Shown: positions 43,556 through 52,822, counted from the first letter of the stretch. The stretch is DNA of 63,877 nucleotides from an uncultured Clostridium sp. (GCA_900553785.1 USES01000004.1:1-63877); one strand, 5' to 3'. Numbers and translations are program-made. The notes: generated by a model from the letters alone, not told the origin.

Positions 43556-45640
43556 ATGGCAGGTAGAGAATATCCTCTTGAGAGGACAAGAAATATCGGT
43601 ATCATGGCTCACATCGATGCTGGTAAAACTACTACAACAGAAAGAATACTTTTCTATACAGGTAAAACTCACAAAATAGGTGAGGTTCACGATGGTGGAG
43701 CTACAATGGACTGGATGGCTCAAGAGCAAGAAAGAGGTATAACAATTACTTCTGCTGCAACAACTTGTTTCTGGAGAAACAATAGAATAAACATTATTGA
43801 TACTCCAGGTCACGTTGACTTTACAATAGAGGTTGAGCGTTCTTTAAGAGTACTTGACGGTTCAGTTACAGTACTTTGTGCAAAAGGTGGCGTACAACCA
43901 CAATCTGAGACTGTATGGAGACAGGCTAATAAATATAAAGTACCAAGAATGGTATACGTTAATAAAATGGATATCATGGGTGCAGATTTCTTTAATTGTG
44001 TTGAACAATTAAGAACTCGTCTTGGTGCAAATGCAGTACCTATTCAATTGCCTATTGGAAAAGAAGATACTTTTAAAGGTATCGTTGACCTAGTTGAAAT
44101 GAAAGCATATGTATATTATGATGAACTAGGAAAAGATATCAGAGAAGAAGAAATTCCAGAAGACATGAAAGAAATGGCTGAAAAATATAGAACAGAACTT
44201 CTAGATCACATTGCAGAATTTGATGAAGAAGTTATGATGAAGTATCTTGATGGCGAAGAACTTACAATTGATGAAATCAAAAAATGTATAAGACAATCTA
44301 CAATTGAAAACAAGATGGTAGCAGTAACTTGCGGCACATCTTATAAAAACAAGGGTGTTCAAAAACTACTTGATGCAATAGTAGATTACATGCCATCACC
44401 TTTAGATGTTGAACAAATTAAAGGTGTTACACCAGATGGTAAAGAAGAAGAAAGAATTTCTTCAGATTCTGAACCATTTGCAGCATTAGCATTTAAGATA
44501 GCTACTGACCCTTATGTTGGAAAACTTACATTCTTTAGAGTGTACTCTGGTACACTAGATAGTGGCTCATATGTATACAATGCAAATAAAGATAAGAAAG
44601 AACGTATTGGTCGTATACTTCAAATGCATGCTAATGAAAGAAAAGATATTGACAAAGTTTATTCTGGAGATATCGCAGCAGCAGTTGGCTTAAAAGAAGT
44701 TTATACTGGAGATACATTGTGTGATGAACAACACCCAATTATTCTTGAGTCAATAGAATTCCCAGAGCCAGTTATAGAAATTGCTATCGAGCCTAAGTCT
44801 AAAGCAGACCAAGAAAAAATGGGTATAGCATTAGCAAAACTTGCTGAAGAAGATCCATCATTTAAGACTTATACTAACCAAGAAACTGGTCAAACAATAA
44901 TTGCAGGTATGGGAGAACTTCACCTAGATATTATAGTAGATAGAATGAAGAGAGAATTCCATGTTGAAGCAAATGTTGGTGCTCCACAAGTTTCTTACAA
45001 GGAAACAATTAGAAAACCTGTTAAGGTTGAAGGAAAATTCATCCGTCAATCAGGTGGACGTGGACAATATGGTCATGTATGGCTAGAAGTTACACCAAAC
45101 GAACCAGGTAAAGGTTATGAATTTGAGTCTAAAATCGTTGGTGGTGTTGTTCCTAAAGAATACGTTAAACCAACTGATGAAGGTGTAAGAGAAGCTATGA
45201 AATCTGGTATACTTGCAGGGTACCCTGTAGTAGATGTTAAGGTTGCATTAGTAGATGGTTCTTACCACGATGTTGACTCATCTGAAGCAGCGTTTAAAGT
45301 TGCTGGTTCTATGGCATTTAAAGAAGCTTGCCGTCAAGGTGGAGCAGTACTATTAGAGCCAATAATGAAAGTTGAAGTAACAGTTCCTGAGGAATACATG
45401 GGAGATGTTATAGGAGACATAAACTCAAGACGTGGAAAAATGGAAGGTATGGAATCACAACATGGTTCACAACTTATCCGTGCATTTATCCCATTGTCTG
45501 AGATGTTTGGATATGCAACTGACCTAAGAAGTAAAACTCAGGGTAGAGGTACATATTCTATGGAACCAAGTCATTATGAAGAAGTTCCAAAGTCAGTTCT
45601 AGAAGCAATAGTTGGTTCTAGAGCCAAAAAACAAGACTAA
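43556..45640 (+). CDS. fusA: Elongation factor G
   Basis: 694 residues; G1 motif AHIDAGKT, DTPGHVDF and NKMD are present with the full five-domain EF-G length. It catalyses translocation on the ribosome. AAGGAGG lies 7 nt before the ATG. Only one EF-G-like gene is present in the cluster. Confidence 0.98.
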   Translation: MAGREYPLERTRNIGIMAHIDAGKTTTTERILFYTGKTHKIGEVHDGGATMDWMAQEQERGITITSAATTCFWRNNRINIIDTPGHVDFTIEVERSLRVLDGSVTVLCAKGGVQPQSETVWRQANKYKVPRMVYVNKMDIMGADFFNCVEQLRTRLGANAVPIQLPIGKEDTFKGIVDLVEMKAYVYYDELGKDIREEEIPEDMKEMAEKYRTELLDHIAEFDEEVMMKYLDGEELTIDEIKKCIRQSTIENKMVAVTCGTSYKNKGVQKLLDAIVDYMPSPLDVEQIKGVTPDGKEEERISSDSEPFAALAFKIATDPYVGKLTFFRVYSGTLDSGSYVYNANKDKKERIGRILQMHANERKDIDKVYSGDIAAAVGLKEVYTGDTLCDEQHPIILESIEFPEPVIEIAIEPKSKADQEKMGIALAKLAEEDPSFKTYTNQETGQTIIAGMGELHLDIIVDRMKREFHVEANVGAPQVSYKETIRKPVKVEGKFIRQSGGRGQYGHVWLEVTPNEPGKGYEFESKIVGGVVPKEYVKPTDEGVREAMKSGILAGYPVVDVKVALVDGSYHDVDSSEAAFKVAGSMAFKEACRQGGAVLLEPIMKVEVTVPEEYMGDVIGDINSRRGKMEGMESQHGSQLIRAFIPLSEMFGYATDLRSKTQGRGTYSMEPSHYEEVPKSVLEAIVGSRAKKQD

Positions 45641-45677
45641 TTAAATTACATAATTTTGTCAAAAACGATTAAAAAGC

Positions 45678-45706
45678 TTGCATTATTTTAAGTAATATAG
45701 TAAAAT
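45678..45706 (+). promoter_or_regulatory. Internal promoter for tuf
   Basis: TTGCAT, a 17-nt spacer and TAAAAT, in the 124-nt gap between fusA and tuf. Confidence 0.6.
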
Positions 45707-45764
45707 ATCCTAAAATAATGCAGTAGCATTAATCGTAAAAGAATATAATAAGGAGGATTTAAAA

Positions 45765-46967
45765 ATGGCAAAAGCAAAGTTCGAAAGAACAAAACCACAC
45801 TGTAATGTTGGTACTATTGGTCACGTTGACCATGGTAAAACATCTTTAACAGCTGCTATAACTAAAGTTGCAGCTTTAATGGGTGGAGCAGAGTTTAAAG
45901 CATACGATCAAATCGATGCAGCTCCAGAAGAAAGAGCAAGAGGTATCACTATTTCTACAGCTCACGTTGAATATGAAACACCTAACAGACACTATGCACA
46001 CGTTGACTGCCCAGGTCACGCAGACTATGTTAAAAACATGATCACTGGTGCAGCACAAATGGATGGTGCTATCCTAGTTGTTTCTGCAGCAGATGGCCCA
46101 ATGCCACAAACAAGAGAGCACATACTACTTGCAAGACAAGTTGGTGTTCCTTATATCGTAGTATTTATGAATAAAGTAGACCAAGTTGATGATCCAGAAC
46201 TTCTTGAATTAGTTGAAATGGATATCCGTGATCTATTAAATAAATACGAATTCCCTGGAGACGAAGTACCTATAATAAAAGGTTCTGCTTTAAAAGCACT
46301 TGAATGTACTTCTACAGATCCTAATGCTCCAGAATATGCTCCAATTCGTGAGTTATTAGATGCAATAGACAAATACATCCCAACTCCTGAAAGAGCTACA
46401 GACAAACCTTTCTTAATGCCAATTGAAGACGTATTCACAATCACTGGTCGTGGTACAGTTGTAACTGGTAGAGTAGAAAGAGGAGAATTAAAAGTTGGTG
46501 ACGAAGTTGAAATCGTTGGTCTAACTGATGAAAAGAAGAAAACAGTAGTAACTGGTATAGAAATGTTCAGAAAATCTCTTGATTCAGCAGAAGCTGGAGA
46601 TAACGCTGGTGTTCTTCTAAGAGGAATTCAAAGAAACGAAGTTGAACGTGGTCAAGTTCTTGCTAAACCAGGAACAATTCACCCACACACTGAATTTGAA
46701 GCTGAAGTTTACATACTAACTAAAGAAGAAGGTGGAAGACATACTCCATTCTTCAATGGTTACAGACCTCAATTCTATTTCAGAACAACTGACGTTACTG
46801 GTGTAATTGATTTACCAGCAGATAAAGAAATGGTAATGCCAGGAGATAACGTAACAATGAAGATTAAGTTAATAACTCCTATCGCTATCGAAAAAGGATT
46901 AAAATTCGCTATTCGTGAAGGTGGTAGAACAGTTGGTGCAGGTTCTGTATCTAACATTATAGCTTAA
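45765..46967 (+). CDS. tuf: Elongation factor Tu
   Basis: 400 residues; GHVDHGKTS, DCPGHADY and NKVD motifs and the C-terminal GGRTVGAGSV are standard. It delivers aminoacyl-tRNA. Its own promoter is likely in the gap after fusA. AAGGAGG precedes ATG 45765. Confidence 0.98.
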   Translation: MAKAKFERTKPHCNVGTIGHVDHGKTSLTAAITKVAALMGGAEFKAYDQIDAAPEERARGITISTAHVEYETPNRHYAHVDCPGHADYVKNMITGAAQMDGAILVVSAADGPMPQTREHILLARQVGVPYIVVFMNKVDQVDDPELLELVEMDIRDLLNKYEFPGDEVPIIKGSALKALECTSTDPNAPEYAPIRELLDAIDKYIPTPERATDKPFLMPIEDVFTITGRGTVVTGRVERGELKVGDEVEIVGLTDEKKKTVVTGIEMFRKSLDSAEAGDNAGVLLRGIQRNEVERGQVLAKPGTIHPHTEFEAEVYILTKEEGGRHTPFFNGYRPQFYFRTTDVTGVIDLPADKEMVMPGDNVTMKIKLITPIAIEKGLKFAIREGGRTVGAGSVSNIIA

Positions 46968-46987
46968 GCTTATTATAAGTTATTTAA

Positions 46988-47018
46988 CACTAGAGCATAA
47001 AGCTCTAGTGCTTTTTTT
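46988..47018 (+). terminator. Terminator of the str cluster
   Basis: CACTAGAGC pairs with GCTCTAGTG, then TTTTTTT. Confidence 0.9.
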
Positions 47019-47045
47019 GTGGCTGTTACCGCCTAAGCGTCAAAA

Positions 47046-47074
47046 TTGACATAATATCTAGCGTGTGTTATAAT
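47046..47074 (+). promoter_or_regulatory. Strong promoter of repeat-protein genes
   Basis: TTGACA, a 17-nt spacer beginning TAA and TATAAT. The palindrome ATATTTAATTAAATAT (47100-47115) abuts the AGGAGG SD. Confidence 0.85.
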
Positions 47075-47129
47075 AAATAACGGGTTATAACGAAGATCCA
47101 TATTTAATTAAATATAGGAGGAATAAGTT

Positions 47130-47981
47130 GTGAAAATTGCAAGTGGAGAAAAAGTAAGAAATATTTTTTTCGATAAGGCTGGTGTTGCTATACCTGGTCG
47201 AGAATTACCTGACGATTTAATGGTGCTTGGAGATTTAAATTTAGGAGGCACGAATGTAGAGAGACTACCAAATGGCTTAGCAGTAAAAGGGAACTTGATC
47301 TTAAATAATACAAAAATAAGGAAGTTACCCAGTGATATCATAGTTGACGGTTCTATCAATTTAGAAGGTTCACTAATAGAGTTACTACCAGATAATTTAG
47401 AAGTTGAAGGTAATTTATGGCTTGGTAACACGAAAATTAAATTATTGCCAAGAAAATTAATTGTGCATGGTTCAATTAGTTTAAATGACTCTTCTATAGA
47501 GTGGTTGCCTGCTGATTTAGTTGTAGAAAGAAATCTTTGGCTTACAAATACAAAAATAAGATTGCTACCAGATAATTTTACTGTAGGAGAGAATCTTTGG
47601 ATAGACCATACAAAAATTAAGTGGTTACCAGATAATTTAACAGTAAATGGAAGTCTATGGTTAGGTTATACACCCATAAGGTCATTACCAAGTAATCTTA
47701 CTGTAGGTAATAGTTTGTGGCTTATTAACGCAAAGATTAAAACGTTACCCGAAGATATTATGGTAGGAGGATCAATTGACTTAAGTAATTCGCAATTAGA
47801 ATATCTACCAGATAATTTAGATGTTGGTGCTAGTCTTTGGCTAAGTAATACAAAGATAAGAACATTGCCTAAAAATCTTACTGTAGGTGGAGATCTTTGG
47901 TTAGGCGGAACATCAATAGATGTATTGCCAGAAGATTTAATGGTAAGAGGAGAAATTTATTTTAGCTCATGGAGGAATTAA
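47130..47981 (+). CDS. 20-residue-repeat protein A (LP-repeat solenoid)
   Basis: 283 residues: a short N-terminal unit (residues 1-27, ending IPGRE), then 13 LP-starting units with a period of exactly 20 residues, pattern LPxNLxVxGxLWLxxTKIKx. The regularity implies a beta-solenoid resembling leucine-rich repeats. No signal peptide is seen, so it may be cytoplasmic. GTG 47130 has AGGAGG 8 nt upstream. Units alternate between a LWLxNTKI form and a SIDLSxS form. It overlaps the SD of the next paralogue. Confidence 0.85.
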   Translation: MKIASGEKVRNIFFDKAGVAIPGRELPDDLMVLGDLNLGGTNVERLPNGLAVKGNLILNNTKIRKLPSDIIVDGSINLEGSLIELLPDNLEVEGNLWLGNTKIKLLPRKLIVHGSISLNDSSIEWLPADLVVERNLWLTNTKIRLLPDNFTVGENLWIDHTKIKWLPDNLTVNGSLWLGYTPIRSLPSNLTVGNSLWLINAKIKTLPEDIMVGGSIDLSNSQLEYLPDNLDVGASLWLSNTKIRTLPKNLTVGGDLWLGGTSIDVLPEDLMVRGEIYFSSWRN

Positions 47982-47983
47982 GT

Positions 47984-48688
47984 ATGAAAATGACAGGTGA
48001 TGATATTAGAAAAGCATTTTTCGATGAAATTGGCTTTATAAAAGCCGGAGAGAGAATACCTGATCATTTGGTTGTAAGTGGTGACCTTGATTTAACTGAT
48101 ATGTGTATACGGTTATTGCCAAATAATCTTACTGTAGAGGGTAGTCTTTGGCTCGGAAATACTCCAATAGAGTTTTTGCCATCAGATTTAAAAGTAGGAG
48201 GTTCTATTGATTTAAGTGACTCTGATATAAAGCGCCTACCAGATAACTTTGTTGTCGAGGGCGATCTTTGGCTGAATAATACAAAGATAAAGGAATTGCC
48301 AGCTAATTTTACCGTAAAAGGTAATCTTTGGCTTACAAATACATTGGTGAAAGAACTGCCAAATAATTTGAAAGTTTGGAAAAGACTTTGGATTATTGGT
48401 ACACCAATAATTAAGTTACCGAATAATTTGACGGTAAATGGCAATCTTGATTTGAGTAATAAACCAATAGAAGTTTTACCAGATAATTTAACCGTACACG
48501 GTAATTTGGATTTAAGGGGCTCAAAAATAGAAAAAATTCCAGTTAATCTTTGTGTAGATGGAAACATTTACTTAAGCAAAAGATTAACAAAAAAGGCAAT
48601 TGAGAATATGTTCAAAAATTCTCTGGTGAACGGTGAAATTCATTTAAGTTCTGTGGATAAGGTAAAATCTGATATCTTAAACAATTGA
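47984..48688 (+). CDS. 20-residue-repeat protein B, paralogue of A
   Basis: 234 residues. N-terminus MKMTGDDIRKAFFDEIG is homologous to the start of protein A (MKIASGEKVRNIFFDKAG), followed by about nine 20-residue LP units and a short non-repeat tail. I choose ATG 47984 because GGAGG in the end of gene A fits it; ATG 47969 is upstream of that SD. Gene duplication in place is evident. Confidence 0.82.
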   Translation: MKMTGDDIRKAFFDEIGFIKAGERIPDHLVVSGDLDLTDMCIRLLPNNLTVEGSLWLGNTPIEFLPSDLKVGGSIDLSDSDIKRLPDNFVVEGDLWLNNTKIKELPANFTVKGNLWLTNTLVKELPNNLKVWKRLWIIGTPIIKLPNNLTVNGNLDLSNKPIEVLPDNLTVHGNLDLRGSKIEKIPVNLCVDGNIYLSKRLTKKAIENMFKNSLVNGEIHLSSVDKVKSDILNN

Positions 48689-48696
48689 ATTTATTA

Positions 48697-48746
48697 GCAG
48701 AAAGCATAAGAATATGTTTTAATTAACATTTTCTTATGCTTTTTGT
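48697..48746 (+). terminator. Terminator of repeat genes A-B
   Basis: AAAGCATAAGAA pairs with TTCTTATGCTTT, ending in T-rich sequence. Confidence 0.85.
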
Positions 48747-48758
48747 TTTGCATGTAAA

Positions 48759-48787
48759 TTGAATTAAATTTTGTGATGTGATATAAT
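48759..48787 (+). promoter_or_regulatory. Promoter of repeat protein C
   Basis: TTGAAT, a 17-nt spacer and TATAAT. The leader carries the same ATCCATATTTAATTAAATAT as gene A (48806-48825), then AGGGGG. Confidence 0.8.
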
Positions 48788-48841
48788 GGCTTAAATTTAA
48801 TAGAAATCCATATTTAATTAAATATTTAGGGGGAATTTAGC

Positions 48842-49090
48842 ATGAGATTATCACTTAAGAGGTTACAAGAATTGATGGCTGCAGATGATGGAAATCTTGA
48901 TTTGAAATGTACACCGCTTGATTCTTTACCGGATAATCTTACTGTAGAAGGTAATCTTGATTTAAGGTACACAGACGTCGAAACATTACCTAGTAGCCTC
49001 ATAGTGAAAGGTTGGTTAGATTTGAGACACACGAAAATTAAAGTGTTGCCGGATAATGTTGTAGTCCTTGGAAAAGTTTATTTTAATTAA
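48842..49090 (+). CDS. 20-residue-repeat protein C (three to four units)
   Basis: 82 residues: a short helical N-terminus unlike A and B, then LP units of the same 20-residue type. It is either a trimmed paralogue or a minimal repeat protein. Its leader is near-identical to that of gene A, supporting a common origin. A terminator follows at 49126-49167. Confidence 0.75.
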   Translation: MRLSLKRLQELMAADDGNLDLKCTPLDSLPDNLTVEGNLDLRYTDVETLPSSLIVKGWLDLRHTKIKVLPDNVVVLGKVYFN

Positions 49091-49125
49091 AATAAAAAAG
49101 TATTAAGTGATTGTAGTTGAAGTAA

Positions 49126-49167
49126 AAAAATCATAAGGGATAATAAAAGTCCCTTATGATTTTTTAC
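49126..49167 (+). terminator. Terminator of repeat protein C
   Basis: AAATCATAAGGGA pairs with TCCCTTATGATTTTTT. Confidence 0.9.
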
Positions 49168-49200
49168 ATTAGTATTTTCACAGTGCAAAGTACATTTAAA

Positions 49201-49229
49201 TTGACATAACATTGATGCTGCGATATAAT
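49201..49229 (+). promoter_or_regulatory. Strong promoter of orphan gene
   Basis: TTGACA, a 17-nt spacer beginning TAA and TATAAT; TTTTAATTAAAT (49254-49265) lies before the AAGGA SD. Confidence 0.85.
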
Positions 49230-49283
49230 TGAAAAGTCAAAAATAAAGTTCATTTTTAATTAAATAATGAAGGAATCATAGCC

Positions 49284-49814
49284 ATGTTAAGAAAAATGTT
49301 GTATGTAGTAAAGAGAGGGAAAAATATGCATTTTAAAACTATCAGGTATGATAAGAATAATAACAGCAAGTTGTTCTATATTTCTATTGACCTAAATAAA
49401 CCTAGCATTGATTCTAGTGAAGCATTAGAATTTGAAAAGAAGGTAAGATTTGCATCTTTGAATGTCTCTTATAACATCCCTATAAGTCAATATGTTCGTT
49501 TAATGCGTTCAGCTTTAGAAGATATAGACTATTCAAGGCTTTCAATAGGGATTCATACGGAATTATATGCTAGTTCTAGTTTTTCGTTTGTAATTGAGTA
49601 TAATAACAATGGTGAATGGAATCTTAAAATAGAAGAAAAAATATATAATTGTGTTCTAACTTTTACGTACCAAACGCCGGGAATAATTACAACAAAGTGT
49701 GAAAAGCAAAACAAAGACTTATCCAATGATGTAATGGTTGATGCGTTTCCAAAGTATGGAAGTTTTTTTAAGAGGACAATGAAGATGTATACAAACTTTA
49801 TTGAACAGGTGTAA
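49284..49814 (+). CDS. Hypothetical protein, unrecognised
   Basis: 176 residues, soluble, beta-rich, with no signal or membrane segment. The central part ISQYVRLMRSALEDIDYSRLSIGI and following SFSFVIEYNNNGEWNLKIEE may be an antiparallel sheet. ATG 49284 has AAGGA upstream; an internal ATG at 49326 with AGAGGGA is an alternative. It resembles the next gene in size, order of features and leader, but similarity is too weak to call it a paralogue. Confidence 0.65.
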   Translation: MLRKMLYVVKRGKNMHFKTIRYDKNNNSKLFYISIDLNKPSIDSSEALEFEKKVRFASLNVSYNIPISQYVRLMRSALEDIDYSRLSIGIHTELYASSSFSFVIEYNNNGEWNLKIEEKIYNCVLTFTYQTPGIITTKCEKQNKDLSNDVMVDAFPKYGSFFKRTMKMYTNFIEQV

Positions 49815-49883
49815 ATAAGGGTATAGTTTTATAATTCGACTTATTTAGACAATATGTTACACAAGCAAATACAGGGCTTAGAG

Positions 49884-49912
49884 TTGACATAAACGTAAGA
49901 TTGTGCTATACT
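49884..49912 (+). promoter_or_regulatory. Strong promoter of orphan gene
   Basis: TTGACA, a 17-nt spacer beginning TAA and TATACT; CTTTAATAATTTAAAG (49938-49953) overlaps the SD. Confidence 0.8.
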
Positions 49913-49965
49913 ATTTTAGCACGTAAATTTATAATAACTTTAATAATTTAAAGGAGAGATTGGAA

Positions 49966-50469
49966 ATGAGACAAGTGTTTTCAAATGTTCAAAAAGATTC
50001 AAGAATAATCGTTATGTTTTCTGATAACAATTACAATGATGGTTCAAACAGTGATGTTAAGTTAGACCAAATGAATGAAGTTGTGGAAAATTTTGACCCC
50101 AAATTTATTACGTTACAAAATGCCATATACTATTTACATTATTCTCTTAACAAGAGCTTTGAAGATAAAACGCTATATGTTCGCATAGAAAGAGAAAAAT
50201 GCACATATTACGTAAAATATGAAAAAGGAGTATTAGCTAGCTTAAATGTTACAGAAGAGAAAGACGGTATTTACTTTACAATGAAATATGAGTCTAAAAG
50301 ATTAGGATGTGTAAAACCTCAAGCTGTTACTGAAGACATACGTTTTAACATGTATGGATGTAATGGTCAGATTGTTGATAACATGACATTTTTTAGAGAA
50401 TTTCAGGATAACTCTTTAAACATGTGTAAAAAGTTAAGAGCCATTGAAAAATCATATAATATTGTATAA
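49966..50469 (+). CDS. Hypothetical protein, unrecognised
   Basis: 167 residues, soluble. It begins MRQVFSNVQKDSRIIVMFSD and contains a predicted sheet region (KTLYVRIEREKCTYYVKYEKG, IYFTMKYESKRLG). The SD AAGGAG at 49951-49956 selects ATG 49966 over TTG 49960. No motif recognised. Confidence 0.65.
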   Translation: MRQVFSNVQKDSRIIVMFSDNNYNDGSNSDVKLDQMNEVVENFDPKFITLQNAIYYLHYSLNKSFEDKTLYVRIEREKCTYYVKYEKGVLASLNVTEEKDGIYFTMKYESKRLGCVKPQAVTEDIRFNMYGCNGQIVDNMTFFREFQDNSLNMCKKLRAIEKSYNIV

Positions 50470-50473
50470 ATAT

Positions 50474-50508
50474 ATAGGCCAAGGGATTTCCCTTGGTCTA
50501 TTTTTTTC
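50474..50508. terminator. Bidirectional terminator
   Basis: TAGGCCAAGGGA pairs with TCCCTTGGTCTA, then seven Ts; convergent genes on both sides. Confidence 0.9.
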
Positions 50509-51097
50509 GTATAGCAAATATGAAAAATGGAATAAGAATCGGAAGCAATATACTTAGTATAGTAAGTACTACGGCGAAGTTTGGCGTTTTACTTTGGTAA
50601 AGTCTATATATTAGTCCAAAAAAAGCTAATATAAAAAGAATAGAAGACAAACCACACATAAATGGCAGCATATTGGATATAATAAGAGCAGGGAGTAGAA
50701 ATTCAGGGTTAATTATCTCTATACCATATAATTTTGTTTTACCAACTGCTTTACCTATTGAGTATAAACAACCATATGGAACAAATGATAGCCATGCCAA
50801 GTTACAGCCGTCTTTTTTAAGAATTTTATATAGTCCTATGGATTTAAATATATACATTATTATTAAGAAAACCAAAGCTATTATTAAAGTAATTCCTATG
50901 GTAGTGATAGCTTCTTGAATGTTTTCCCAGTTGATATTTTTTAGTGTTTCAGTATCTGGAATATTTAATATGTCTGCAATTTTAGTAAGAATTTTTGTTA
51001 CTATATTATTTAAGCTTAAGGAGACTTTACTTGATGTGTTATTTTTAGTTATACCTTGAACAATATCTTCAATATATGGCGATATTACATTTTGCAT
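50498..51097 (-). CDS. Multi-pass membrane protein, unrecognised
   Basis: 199 residues: a soluble N-terminus of about 65, then four or five membrane helices. LKKDGCNLAWLSFVPYGCLYSIGKAVGK resembles DUF5684-type small membrane proteins. No catalytic motif. Divergently placed from fapR. Confidence 0.7.
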   Translation of the reverse strand: MQNVISPYIEDIVQGITKNNTSSKVSLSLNNIVTKILTKIADILNIPDTETLKNINWENIQEAITTIGITLIIALVFLIIMYIFKSIGLYKILKKDGCNLAWLSFVPYGCLYSIGKAVGKTKLYGIEIINPEFLLPALIISNMLPFMCGLSSILFILAFFGLIYRLYQSKTPNFAVVLTILSILLPILIPFFIFAIRKK

Positions 51098-51164
51098 TAA
51101 TTTAACCTTCTTTCTTTTATATAAAAGTATTGTGTGTAAAATATATAAACTTATTCAATTGTAT

Positions 51165-51193
51165 TTGCAAAAGTAAATCCACTGTAGTATTAT
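51165..51193 (+). promoter_or_regulatory. Promoter of fapR-plsX
   Basis: TTGCAA, a 17-nt spacer and TATTAT. No clear FapR operator palindrome is visible. Confidence 0.65.
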
Positions 51194-51221
51194 ATATGTG
51201 TTCTCTAAAACGGAGGGAAGT

Positions 51222-51779
51222 ATGCCAAAAACAAATGTAGAGAGAGAAAAAAGAAGTAAAGAAATTATTAAATACTTGAAAACGAATCCGCTTGTAACAG
51301 ACAAAAAATTAAGCGAAGAATTTGGAGTAAGTATAAATACAATTAGGTTAGATAGGGCAAGGCTAGGTATAAAAGAGTTTAAAGAACGTCTCATAGATAA
51401 AGCAAGTAAAGCCTGCATAACGGCAATAACTAAATCAGATATAATGGGAGAGGTTATTGAGTTCGAATCTGGTCAAAGAGCGGTATCTATGTTAAAAACA
51501 AAGCCATATATGGTCTTTGAAAATAGTGGTGTTGTTCAGGGACAATATATATATGCTTTAGCTGAAACACTTGCAATATCCTTAATACCGATGAAAGCAG
51601 CCTTAGTAGGTGTAGCAAACATAAAATATTTTAGTAAAATAATGGTAGAACAAGTGGTATATGCATATGCTGAGGTAAAGAAAAAAATAGATAAAGGTTT
51701 TGTGGTTTGGGTTAGAATATTGGATGAGCAAGATGAATTAAAGTTTAAAGGAAAGTTCATATTGAAAGGAATAGAGTAA
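51222..51779 (+). CDS. fapR: Fatty-acid/phospholipid biosynthesis regulator FapR
   Basis: 185 residues: an N-terminal DeoR-like HTH (KKLSEEFGVSINTIRLDRARLGI) and a hotdog-fold effector domain that binds malonyl-CoA/ACP in Bacillus. Represses fatty-acid genes when malonyl-CoA is low. ATG 51222 has CGGAGGG 4-9 nt upstream. It is coupled to plsX by TAATG overlap. Confidence 0.92.
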   Translation: MPKTNVEREKRSKEIIKYLKTNPLVTDKKLSEEFGVSINTIRLDRARLGIKEFKERLIDKASKACITAITKSDIMGEVIEFESGQRAVSMLKTKPYMVFENSGVVQGQYIYALAETLAISLIPMKAALVGVANIKYFSKIMVEQVVYAYAEVKKKIDKGFVVWVRILDEQDELKFKGKFILKGIE

Positions 51780-52789
51780 TGGAAGTGTTAATAGATGTAA
51801 ATGGCAGTGATAACGGAATAGACGAAGCAATCTGTGCTGTTGTTACAATGCAAAGTAAAGTTAAATCAAAGCTTACGTTGGTAGGTGATGAGGAAAGAAT
51901 AATAAGTTATATAAAAGAAGAATATTTAGATAAGTCTAAAGATATAATTAAAAATATAAATATATTAGATGCAAAAGATGTCATAACTAATTTTGATGAT
52001 CCAGCATTTGCTATAAAGAATAAAAAGGAATCTAGTATAGTTAAGGCTTATGACTATATGAAAGATAAGGAAGATACCGTATTTGTTTCAGCTGGTAGTA
52101 CAGGAGCAGTTATGGCAGGAGGACTTTTAAAGTTAAGAAGAATAAATGGTGTTAGACGTCCTGCACTTGTGAGTGTGTTACCAACTGTAACTGGTGATGG
52201 TGTAGTAATGTTAGATTGTGGTGCTAATGTTACAGCTGGGGAAGAATCCATGTTGCAATTTGCAAAAATGGGTATAATATATGCAAAAGAAATGCTAAAA
52301 AAAGATAAAATTAAAGTTGGATTATTAAATATTGGAACAGAAAATAAAAAGGGATCACCAGATTTAAAAGAAGCCTATGAAACGCTAGAACAAGAACTTC
52401 CAGAATTTGTTGGTAATGTAGAAGCAAGAGAAATATTATCTGGAGACTTTGATGTTGTTGTTGCAAATGGACTAATGGGAAATGTAGCTCTAAAAGCAAT
52501 AGAAGGAACTGCTAAAATTTTGAAGAATGCATTGGCATGTGAATTTAAAAAGAGTGTTATAAACAAAATTAAAGCTGCAAGTTCCATTGGAATAATAAAA
52601 AAAGCACTTCTTAAATATGATTATACAAAGTATGGTGGTGCTGTACTTTTAGGTGTAAAAAAACCAGTAATTAAAATTCACGGAAATGCAAAACAAAACA
52701 ATTATGAACTTGCTATATTGCAGGCAGAAACTATATTAAAAAAGAAAATTATTGAAAAAGTAAAATGTGCTATTGAAAATAATGGTTAA
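51779..52789 (+). CDS. plsX: Phosphate acyltransferase PlsX
   Basis: 336 residues; converts acyl-ACP to acyl-phosphate, the first acylation donor for phospholipids. Motifs: AFAIKNKKESSIVKAYDYMK, VSAGSTGAVMAGG, LDCGANV and NIGTENKKGSPDLKEAY. ATG shares a base with the fapR stop. acpP is next but has its own promoter after a terminator. Confidence 0.95.
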   Translation: MEVLIDVNGSDNGIDEAICAVVTMQSKVKSKLTLVGDEERIISYIKEEYLDKSKDIIKNINILDAKDVITNFDDPAFAIKNKKESSIVKAYDYMKDKEDTVFVSAGSTGAVMAGGLLKLRRINGVRRPALVSVLPTVTGDGVVMLDCGANVTAGEESMLQFAKMGIIYAKEMLKKDKIKVGLLNIGTENKKGSPDLKEAYETLEQELPEFVGNVEAREILSGDFDVVVANGLMGNVALKAIEGTAKILKNALACEFKKSVINKIKAASSIGIIKKALLKYDYTKYGGAVLLGVKKPVIKIHGNAKQNNYELAILQAETILKKKIIEKVKCAIENNG

Positions 52790-52822
52790 TTATTGTTACT
52801 TAAAAAAGTTTTAAATAAGGTG

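Noticed and set aside
47224..48560. 60-nt periodic repeats that could look like an array
   Set aside because: They are coding repeats with a 20-residue period and no constant spacer; not CRISPR.
51100..51221. FapR operator in its own promoter
   Set aside because: No convincing inverted repeat of the FapR type is visible.
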